This document shows positions 1 through 5,762 of a stretch of 12,917 nucleotides of DNA, one piece after another. The translations under genes and the position numbers were made by a program. Below the pieces are notes generated by a model. That model saw nothing but the letters and a program-made list of their open reading frames with translations, did not search any database and was not told the DNA's origin. Source of the DNA: Bacillota bacterium. Its GTDB lineage: Bacteria > Bacillota > Desulfotomaculia > Desulfotomaculales > Desulfallaceae. The stretch is from the NCBI GenBank assembly GCA_009781965.1, contig WQUS01000155.1:1-12917 (forward strand), written 5' to 3'. Every line of letters starts with the position of its first letter. Position 1 is the first letter of the stretch.

Positions 1-2
1 AA

Positions 3-947
3 ATGCAAGATCAAGCTTCCTTTGTTGGCTTTGATTTTAGTACGGTGTGGGGGATTAGCCCCAATTTTAACAATGGTTATCCATATTTGCAAAATTTACG
101 TCCTGGTCAGTCGATTTCGATTAATTACACTCTAAATATTACGTCTGGAACTGGGGGTACAATATCTGGTTCACCAAGTGCTCAGTACGCAGCAGGCGAA
201 CAAATTACTTTGACCGCCACTGCTGATTCTGGTTACCTTTTTGACAGCTGGACCACTACTGGTGTGACCCTGGCAGATATTAACGCGCCTTCCATAACCT
301 TTACCATGCCCGCTAACTCAGTGACGTTAACAGCTAACTTTATCCCGCAACCACCCGAACTATCCGGCGACGCAACATTATCTAGCCTAGCGGTCAGCGC
401 AGGCACCTTGAATCCAACCTTTGACCCTAACACCATCAGTTATGCCGTCACAGTGGGCAACAATATCAGCAGCATTGATATTACTGCCACAGCTAATCAC
501 GCCAAAGCAACGGTGGCTGCCACAGGAACAAAAGCTCTTGCTATCGGAGCAAATAGCTTTAACGTAAAAGTTATTGCTGAAAACGGTGCTACCAAAACCT
601 ACACCATTATCGTGACTCGCGCAGCAAACAATAATATTGTTACGGTGAATGGGATAGCCATTAACTATACAATGGTCAATGGAATAGTAGTGTTACAACC
701 GAGTCAGAAGCAAATGTCTGCCATTCTTAACGCCTCGGGCAGTAACATTGTATTTGACTTATCGGGACAAAATGCTGTCGATCTATACGTTGGCGCTGGT
801 TGGTTTAAAAACATTGATAAAACCATCACCATTATCACCTCGGGAGGCAGTGCGAGCGTTAAAACAAAATCCCTCTGGAACAATTCAGGCAAAACAAGAT
901 TGGTTACCGTGCGCAACAACAACATTGATTTCAAGAATATTTTATAG
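3..947 (+). CDS. Secreted multi-domain surface protein, C-terminal part (5' end outside window)
   Basis: The frame is open to the left edge, so the protein almost certainly starts upstream; the ATG at 3 is only the first methionine in view. Residues 5-32 (GFDFSTVWGI then NNGYPYL) look like the end of a GLUG-motif repeat tract. Residues about 42-113 match the pattern of an InlB/'bacterial repeat' beta domain (GGTISGSP, YAAGEQITLTATA, GYLFDSW, TFTMPANSVTLTANF). Residues about 121-206 read as a cadherin-like beta-sandwich domain (ATLSSLAVSAG, LNPTFDPNTISYAVTV, ENGATKTYTIIVTR). The last 108 residues (AGWFKN, SVKTKSLWNNSGKTRLVTVRN) form a domain I do not recognise by name. Such architectures are typical of exported cell-surface or S-layer-associated proteins of clostridia; the ligand is unknown. 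No sortase motif, SLH domain or membrane anchor is visible at the C-terminus. Base composition is more AT-rich than in the genes from 1289 onward. Domain calls are from pattern recognition only. Confidence 0.8.
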   Translation: MQDQASFVGFDFSTVWGISPNFNNGYPYLQNLRPGQSISINYTLNITSGTGGTISGSPSAQYAAGEQITLTATADSGYLFDSWTTTGVTLADINAPSITFTMPANSVTLTANFIPQPPELSGDATLSSLAVSAGTLNPTFDPNTISYAVTVGNNISSIDITATANHAKATVAATGTKALAIGANSFNVKVIAENGATKTYTIIVTRAANNNIVTVNGIAINYTMVNGIVVLQPSQKQMSAILNASGSNIVFDLSGQNAVDLYVGAGWFKNIDKTITIITSGGSASVKTKSLWNNSGKTRLVTVRNNNIDFKNIL

Positions 948-954
948 TGGCTAA

Positions 955-1068
955 CCGATCATCATATCCACGACCAGCGGCGATCTGGTCAGCAAATATG
1001 ATGTCAAGATTATTGGCCAGACAGTTGACGATCTGTATGATCCTCCGGTGAGTAACGGACAGTGGTGA
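955..1068 (+). pseudogene. Orphan open frame after the surface-protein stop, possible gene remnant
   Basis: In the frame beginning at 955, just after an in-frame TAA at 952-954, 37 codons run without a stop to TGA at 1066-1068. They read PIIISTTSGDLVSKYD... and end DDLYDPPVSNGQW. The composition looks protein-like, and the end lies about 40 bases before the strong terminator at 1110, where a gene end would be expected. There is no start codon with a ribosome binding site. It could be the C-terminal remnant of a related surface protein left by a deletion or frameshift, or chance. I do not recognise the family. Confidence 0.3.
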
Positions 1069-1109
1069 GGGAGATTTAGGGAAATAATTTAAAGAGAAAT
1101 GTTATAGCG

Positions 1110-1152
1110 GCACAGCCGGCTCTACTCAAGAAGAGCCGGCTGTGCTTCTTTT
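1110..1152 (+). terminator. Rho-independent terminator of the surface-protein region
   Basis: A perfect 14-bp inverted repeat (GCACAGCCGGCTCT at 1110-1123, AGAGCCGGCTGTGC at 1132-1145) encloses an 8-base loop and is followed by TTCTTTT. The stem is very GC-rich. It separates the AT-rich accessory region from the sporulation operon. Confidence 0.9.
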
Positions 1153-1183
1153 ATGAAATAACTAAGTACGTTATTTAAATGTT

Positions 1184-1213
1184 TTGCGATAATCTTTTTT
1201 GCTCCAATATAAA
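1184..1213 (+). promoter_or_regulatory. Candidate promoter for the DUF1614-spoIIP operon
   Basis: The best match in the 136-base gap is TTGCGA (1184-1189), an 18-base spacer, and TATAAA (1208-1213), a weak sigma-A-like pair. The sigma factor is uncertain. SpoIIP genes are normally transcribed by mother-cell sigma-E, and the AATATAAAAT stretch could instead be a degenerate sigma-E -10 element. Either reading would start the transcript near 1218-1222, just before the CTCCTCC discussed in the leader feature. Confidence 0.3.
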
Positions 1214-1226
1214 ATTTGCATTTTTT

Positions 1227-1284
1227 CTCCTCCGGCTGGGAAGCATAATTGTACGAAAAAGTACTAAATTTGCCCAAGGAGGAG
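1227..1284 (+). promoter_or_regulatory. Leader with a sequence complementary to the Shine-Dalgarno site
   Basis: CTCCTCC (1227-1233) is the exact complement of GGAGGAG (1278-1284), the ribosome binding site of the ATG at 1289. Between them lies a small internal hairpin, GTAC (1251-1254), loop gaaaaa, GTAC (1261-1264). If both ends are in the transcript, a 7-bp GC-rich stem would mask the Shine-Dalgarno sequence of the first gene of the spoIIP operon. The pairing is seen directly; a regulatory role is inference. Confidence 0.35.
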
Positions 1285-1288
1285 TACC

Positions 1289-2044
1289 ATGACAGCTCTA
1301 CCTATTGGCATCATCGTCCTGCTGCTGGTTTCGGCGCTAATTTTCTTCGGTTTGGCTCATCGCGTCCTGGACCGGATGCGAATGTCTGACCGGGCAGCCC
1401 TGCTCGTCATTATATTTATGATCGTAGGCAGTTTTATCGATATCCCTCTTTCCAGCGGACGCTTCAATGTCTCCCTTAATGTTGGCGGCGCCCTGATTCC
1501 TTTAGGGGTGGCCATTTACCTGCTGTACAAGGCTGGCACCGCCAAGGAATGGATCCGGGCTCTGATCTCGACGGTAATCACCGGGGCGGTGATTTTTGGT
1601 CTGGGGAATCTGATGGGCCGCGGCGATATGGAACCGGGCGGACGTTTTTTCGGCTTCCTGGACGCCCTGTGGGTGTATCCCATTATCGCCGGCCTGGTGG
1701 CTTACATAGCCGGCAGATCCAGACGCTCGGCTTTTATTGCCGCTACTTTGGGGTTGATCCTGGTTGACGTGGCCTACCTGATTTGGCTGGTCTATACCGG
1801 GGCGCCCACCGGTACGGTAGCCATCGGCGGGGCCGGCGCTTTTGACGGCATCGTGGTGGCCGGCATCGTGGCTGTTTTAATAGCCGAGGTGATCGGTGAA
1901 ATCAGAGAAAGACTACAGGGCGGGCCCTCTACTGATCGACCGCCCGAATTGCTAGCCGGCCTGCGTAAACCAATGAGCGGCCGGTTTGAAAATGAAACCG
2001 CAAAAGAAGACAAAGTCCCAAATAAAGAGGAGGACCGGTCATGA
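1289..2044 (+). CDS. DUF1614-like integral membrane protein upstream of SpoIIP
   Basis: A 251-residue polytopic membrane protein with about seven hydrophobic segments (roughly 4-24, 36-52, 64-81, 89-107, 125-142, 147-169 and 184-204) and a charged cytosolic-looking tail of about 45 residues rich in E, K and R. The motif around residues 63-72 (LNVGGALIPL), between hydrophobic helices, and the overall size are what I associate with the uncharacterised DUF1614 family. No catalytic residues are apparent. The start is well supported: AAGGAGGAG at 1276-1284 lies 4 bases before ATG. The stop overlaps the spoIIP start by 4 bp (ATGA), so the two are probably translationally coupled. That suggests a sporulation-linked membrane function, but biochemical activity is unknown. 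Confidence 0.75.
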   Translation: MTALPIGIIVLLLVSALIFFGLAHRVLDRMRMSDRAALLVIIFMIVGSFIDIPLSSGRFNVSLNVGGALIPLGVAIYLLYKAGTAKEWIRALISTVITGAVIFGLGNLMGRGDMEPGGRFFGFLDALWVYPIIAGLVAYIAGRSRRSAFIAATLGLILVDVAYLIWLVYTGAPTGTVAIGGAGAFDGIVVAGIVAVLIAEVIGEIRERLQGGPSTDRPPELLAGLRKPMSGRFENETAKEDKVPNKEEDRS

Positions 2045-3264
2045 GCAGAAACCCATACAAAATAGCAGCCGGCGCCGGCGTTCTGGCCCTGGCTTTTTCC
2101 CTGCTGGCGTATTTCACCATGGTCGGCCGGGATTATCCGGTCTGGTCGCCGGGGGCTCTGTTTCACAGCTCGGCGGAAGCGGATCATTTTGATAATCAGG
2201 TTTTTACCATTAAAGACAGCAACAACACCCTCCTGAGTGAAATGTCCCGGACAGTTCAGGTAGGCGACGAATTGCTTAAGCCGGACGGGCGGCGTTACCG
2301 GGTAACCACAGTGAATAATTTTGACGCCCGGGCGGAATTTACCGGCATGGACCGGGATTTTCTGGCCCTGCGGGACGAATATAACGGCCTAACTCTGCCG
2401 GCCACGGCCGGCAAAACCGTGGCGCGGGCTTGGCAAACCAGGCCCATAGCCATCTACCATACCCACAGCGCCGAATCCTACGTCCCCACGGACGGCACAG
2501 ACAGTCAGCCTTATCATGGCGGCATCTTCAAAGTGGGAGACGTCTTTGCCTCAGCGTTGCGCAAATCGGGGGTCAAGGTAATACATGACAAAACCCCCCA
2601 TGAACCAAGAGACACCAACGCCTATTACCGCTCCAGGCGCACCGCCGTGAAGCTGCTGAAACAAAACCCGGTGGCCCTGATCGATGTGCACCGGGACGGG
2701 ATCCCCGACCCCAATTACTATATTAAAAATATCGACGGTTCCGAAGTAACCCAATTGCGTCTGGTGGTGGGCAGACAGAATCCCAAAATGCACTCTAATA
2801 TGGAATTTGCCAAAAAGGTTATGGCCGCGGCAGATAAAATATACCCCAATATAGTTAAGGAAATTTTTATCGCCCACGGTAATTACAATCAGGATCTGTT
2901 ATCCACCGCCATGTTGATAGAAGTCGGCACCCATACCGATTCCCGCGTTGAAGCGGAAAAAGGCGCCACCATGTTTGCCGACGCTTTGCCCACTATCCTT
3001 GGCATGACCGGAACAATACCGGGCAACGAAGGCCCAGCCGGCGGCGCCGGCCCTGCCGCCCAAACACCCGGGGCCTGGAAAAACGTGGCCTGGCTCTTGG
3101 GCATCCTGATTCTGGGCAGCGGCGCTTTCCTGTTAATCAGTGCCGGCAGTTGGGACAAAGCACGGCAGCGACTGCGCAGTTTTTGGCGGCAGGAGGTCTC
3201 CATTGGCTCCCCGGCCAAAAAGCCCGGCGCCAATGACCGTAAGAAGCCTAACGACAAAGAATAG
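2041..3264 (+). CDS. spoIIP: Stage II sporulation protein P, peptidoglycan hydrolase of the engulfment machinery
   Basis: SpoIIP enzymes cut peptidoglycan (amidase plus endopeptidase activity) in the DMP complex with SpoIID and SpoIIM, thinning the septum and driving engulfment of the forespore. This 407-residue protein has an N-terminal membrane anchor (about 8-28), then a domain with GDELL and YRVTTVN (about 45-105). The catalytic SpoIIP domain follows at about 134-320. Expected motifs are present: HTHSAESY with H140 and H142, DVHRDGIPD with H217, and LIEVGTHTDS with E294; these are the likely zinc-binding or catalytic residues. After a Gly/Pro/Ala-rich linker (about 323-345) comes a second hydrophobic segment (about 349-368) and a basic tail, which Bacillus subtilis SpoIIP lacks. 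The start ATG overlaps the stop of the DUF1614-like gene, and GAGGAGG sits just upstream. Regulation by sigma-E is expected from family knowledge. Confidence 0.95.
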   Translation: MSRNPYKIAAGAGVLALAFSLLAYFTMVGRDYPVWSPGALFHSSAEADHFDNQVFTIKDSNNTLLSEMSRTVQVGDELLKPDGRRYRVTTVNNFDARAEFTGMDRDFLALRDEYNGLTLPATAGKTVARAWQTRPIAIYHTHSAESYVPTDGTDSQPYHGGIFKVGDVFASALRKSGVKVIHDKTPHEPRDTNAYYRSRRTAVKLLKQNPVALIDVHRDGIPDPNYYIKNIDGSEVTQLRLVVGRQNPKMHSNMEFAKKVMAAADKIYPNIVKEIFIAHGNYNQDLLSTAMLIEVGTHTDSRVEAEKGATMFADALPTILGMTGTIPGNEGPAGGAGPAAQTPGAWKNVAWLLGILILGSGAFLLISAGSWDKARQRLRSFWRQEVSIGSPAKKPGANDRKKPNDKE

Positions 3265-3282
3265 TGACGCGGAGTGAACGGC

Positions 3283-4170
3283 ATGGAACAATATATGATC
3301 ACTATTATTATGGGCAGCACGGCCGGAATCGTTTCGCGCATTTTGCTGACGCGGCTGGATTACCGTCAGTACCCCGGTTATCCCCACGGGTTAATCTCTC
3401 ATATTTCCCTGGGCGCCATCGCTTCGGCCCTTGGCGCGGTGGCGGTACCGGCCCTGCTGAACAAAGATTTCACCGCCTTCACTTTCCTAGCCCTGGCTGC
3501 CCAACAATTCCGGGACATCAGAAATATTGAGCGGGAAACCCTGCAGAACCTGGAGGAAAAGAGGCTGGAAAAGCGCGGCAACGATTATATTGAAGGCATC
3601 GCCAGAACATTCGAAGCCCGCAACTATCTGGTGATGGCCACAGCCTTCATTACCAGCGCCGTTTCTTTGGCGGGATTCTGGTATGGCGTAGCCACAGCCA
3701 TAGTTTTACTGGCGCTCAATATGAAATTCATGGGCGGCAACAGTATCGGCAAGATATGTGAGGTTTTGCCGGCCACAATCAATTTTCAAGGTCCGGTATT
3801 ATTTGTTAATGAGATTAGCATTATGAATATCGGGCTGCCCGCCTCAAGGGAAAAAATATTAAACGAGGGGCTGGGAGTAATATTAAAGCCGCATGACGAC
3901 AATGCCCGGGCCACCTTGCACGACCTCGGACAAAGGATGGCCATTACCCACACCGCGGCTGTGATCTTAGGCAGTAAAAAGGATGTGGACACTCCCGAGT
4001 TCACCCCGCTGGCCCGTAAAAATCCTGATACCGGCGAACTGGCTATGTTTATTCTCCCTATGTTCAAGGACATGGATGCTCTTTTGACGGCGGTCAGGAG
4101 AACGCCCCTTTTGGAAAGCGCCTCGATCAAACCGCTGAAGGCTCAGGCCGGCCGCATGGCGGCGAGGTGA
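3283..4170 (+). CDS. YIEGIA-family sporulation-associated membrane protein
   Basis: The family signature is literally present: NDYIEGIARTFEARNY, with YIEGIA at residues 102-107. The 295-residue protein has hydrophobic segments at about 5-24, 42-60 and a long pair at about 113-148, then a soluble C-terminal domain of about 140 residues containing GDTG-like and LPMFKDMDALL stretches. I chose ATG 3283 over the in-frame GTG 3274 because GGAG at 3271-3274 is 8 bases from the ATG and overlaps the GTG. YIEGIA proteins occur in spore formers, in Bacillus close to der (engA). I know of no established enzymatic reaction. The gene follows spoIIP by 18 bp and overlaps the next small gene by 4 bp, so all four genes probably form one sporulation operon. 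Confidence 0.88.
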   Translation: MEQYMITIIMGSTAGIVSRILLTRLDYRQYPGYPHGLISHISLGAIASALGAVAVPALLNKDFTAFTFLALAAQQFRDIRNIERETLQNLEEKRLEKRGNDYIEGIARTFEARNYLVMATAFITSAVSLAGFWYGVATAIVLLALNMKFMGGNSIGKICEVLPATINFQGPVLFVNEISIMNIGLPASREKILNEGLGVILKPHDDNARATLHDLGQRMAITHTAAVILGSKKDVDTPEFTPLARKNPDTGELAMFILPMFKDMDALLTAVRRTPLLESASIKPLKAQAGRMAAR

Positions 4171-4358
4171 CGCATTTGGGCGAGCTGTTGGCTGCGATCA
4201 TCACCGAAGAAGAAAAAGGGAAAATAACCGGAGATATCCCTATTTTTATCGCCCAAAACCAGGATGAAAAAGTGCAGATCGCCGTTTACCTGTCCAAGAC
4301 CTTAGACGGCGCAGTGCATGACCTGGGAAACGGAGTATACTATATCGTCAGGCATTAA
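4167..4358 (+). CDS. Small protein, 'capping complex subunit for YIEGIA' type
   Basis: A 63-residue soluble protein (TGDIPIFIAQN, EKVQIAVYLSKTLDGAVHDL, YYIVRH) whose size, sequence style and position directly after YIEGIA match the small partner named in RefSeq as the capping complex subunit for YIEGIA. No signal peptide or membrane segment is present. The GTG start overlaps the upstream TGA by 4 bp (GTGA) and has only a weak Shine-Dalgarno sequence, so translation is likely coupled to YIEGIA. This favours a stoichiometric complex. Function beyond that is unknown; the name is recalled from family knowledge and not checked. Confidence 0.75.
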   Translation: MTHLGELLAAIITEEEKGKITGDIPIFIAQNQDEKVQIAVYLSKTLDGAVHDLGNGVYYIVRH

Positions 4359-4375
4359 CTAAGCGAAACCACGCC

Positions 4376-4404
4376 TTGACTAACTTCCCCGGCTGGCGGA
4401 TAAT
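4376..4404 (+). promoter_or_regulatory. Sigma-A-type promoter for the DUF512-der-plsY-gpsA operon
   Basis: TTGACT (4376-4381), a 17-base spacer, then GATAAT (4399-4404): five of six matches to each consensus hexamer at ideal spacing. It lies in the 82-bp gap after the YIEGIA partner gene and would start transcription near 4411, about 30 bases before the ATG. It separates constitutive housekeeping genes from the sporulation operon upstream. Confidence 0.7.
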
Positions 4405-4440
4405 GTAACAAGCAATAACAGCAACGGAGGAATCTTTCCT

Positions 4441-5760
4441 ATGCCAACCAGTGGGCCAACCAGGGGGCTGGTAGTCAAGGATATTGAGGCTGACAGTATC
4501 GCGGCGGAATTAGGCGTCGAACAGGGCGATACCGTGCTGCGGATCAATGACGCCGCGATTAAAGACATTATTGATTACAAATTTTACAGCACCGAGGAAA
4601 ATTTGCAGCTACTGCTGCAAAAAAAAGACGGCCGGCAATGGCTGTTGGAAATTGAAAAAGATTTTGACGAATCCCTGGGCCTTGACTTTCATGGCGACGG
4701 GCTGGGCAAAACCATGCGCTGCCGCAATAAATGCGTTTTTTGTTTCGTGGATCAAATGCCCGTCCGGATGCGCCCGTCCCTGTATGTCAAGGACGACGAT
4801 TACCGTTTGTCCTTTGCCCAGGGCAACTTCATTACTTTAACCAATGTGAGCGCCACCGAGCTGAAACGCATTGCCGTCATGCGCCTCAGTCCGCTGTATG
4901 TGTCAGTACATACCGTCAACCCGGCTCTGCGGCAGAAAATCATGAGTCACCCAGGCGCGGGGCGAATCATGGAACAGCTCAAATTCCTGGCCCAAGCCGG
5001 CATCGAAATACACACCCAGGCTGTGCTGTGCCCCGGTTTGAATGACGGCGCCGAACTGGAACGCACCATCCGGGAACTTGGTTCCCTCTGGCCGGCGGTG
5101 CGCTCTTTGGCGGTGGTGCCGGTGGGGCTTACCGCTCACCGGAGTGGGCTGCCCCATCTGCGCCCTTACCAGCCGGATGAAGCCAGAGCCGTAGTGCGGC
5201 AGGTTCAGCAGTGGCAAAAGGAGTTCCTGGCCCGGTACGATAACCCGCTGGTTTTTGCCAGCGACGAATTTTATCTTACCGCCGCTGAGCCGATACCACC
5301 GGCAGCCAGTTACGGCGATTTTCCCCAAACCGAGAATGGCGTCGGCCTGGTCCGGCTCTTTAAGGAGCAATGGCGCCAGGCGCGGCGGAAGCTGCCTAAG
5401 GCCGCCGCCAGACCGGTCCGGGCGACGCTGGTTACCGGCACCCTGGCTGGACCGCTGCTGCGCCAGGTGACGGACGAGCTGAACCGGATCGGCCAGGTGC
5501 AAATAGGGCTCCAGGTTTTGCAAAACAACTTTTTTGGTCATAATGTTACTGTGGCCGGATTGCTTACCGGCCGGGAGTTAATCAACGGATTAACCGGGCA
5601 CGAGCTGGGGGAGAAGGTATTGTTTCCCTCGGTAATGTTGCGCGATGGCGACGAAGTATTTCTGGACGATATTACCGTAGCTGAAATTTCCCGCTGTTTG
5701 CAAACGCCTGTCCTTCCCGTGGACGGGCCGGCGGATTTAGTGAGAGAGATGGGGTTATAA
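4441..5760 (+). CDS. DUF512 protein with PDZ and radical-SAM-type iron-sulfur motif
   Basis: A 439-residue protein of unknown function. Residues about 8-60 resemble a PDZ domain (GLVVKDIEADSIAAELGV, GDTVLRINDAAI). C94-x3-C98-x2-C101 (CRNKCVFC) is the radical-SAM type cysteine triad that would hold a 4Fe-4S cluster, followed by CFVDQMP, DDDYRLSFAQGNFITLTN and YVSVHTVNPALRQKIM. These are hallmark stretches of the DUF512 family, with the DUF512 domain occupying roughly the second half. Substrate and product are unknown. ACGGAGGAA lies about 9 bases before the ATG, and a good promoter lies just upstream. The stop is 2 bases before the der start, so it is co-transcribed with der; genomic pairing with der is common in clostridia. 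All three cysteines are intact, suggesting an active enzyme. Confidence 0.9.
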   Translation: MPTSGPTRGLVVKDIEADSIAAELGVEQGDTVLRINDAAIKDIIDYKFYSTEENLQLLLQKKDGRQWLLEIEKDFDESLGLDFHGDGLGKTMRCRNKCVFCFVDQMPVRMRPSLYVKDDDYRLSFAQGNFITLTNVSATELKRIAVMRLSPLYVSVHTVNPALRQKIMSHPGAGRIMEQLKFLAQAGIEIHTQAVLCPGLNDGAELERTIRELGSLWPAVRSLAVVPVGLTAHRSGLPHLRPYQPDEARAVVRQVQQWQKEFLARYDNPLVFASDEFYLTAAEPIPPAASYGDFPQTENGVGLVRLFKEQWRQARRKLPKAAARPVRATLVTGTLAGPLLRQVTDELNRIGQVQIGLQVLQNNFFGHNVTVAGLLTGRELINGLTGHELGEKVLFPSVMLRDGDEVFLDDITVAEISRCLQTPVLPVDGPADLVREMGL

Positions 5761-5762
5761 CC

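Noticed and set aside
748..954. 68-codon plus-strand frame overlapping the surface-protein gene
   Set aside because: It is an alternative frame of the surface-protein coding region without a ribosome binding site; the main frame has clear domain motifs throughout.
1153..1288. Riboswitch or T-box in the leader of the spoIIP operon
   Set aside because: No conserved riboswitch or T-box elements were seen; only the simple anti-Shine-Dalgarno pairing is supportable.
1792..2192. Minus-strand and third-frame open frames across the DUF1614/spoIIP junction
   Set aside because: They are shadows of two real genes joined by an ATGA overlap; no ribosome binding sites or family signatures were seen.
4903..5541. 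Long minus-strand open frame (212 codons) opposite the DUF512 gene
   Set aside because: It lies entirely within a well-supported plus-strand gene, has a composition rich in Arg/Gln/His/Pro typical of antisense frames in GC-rich genes, and shows no recognisable domain.
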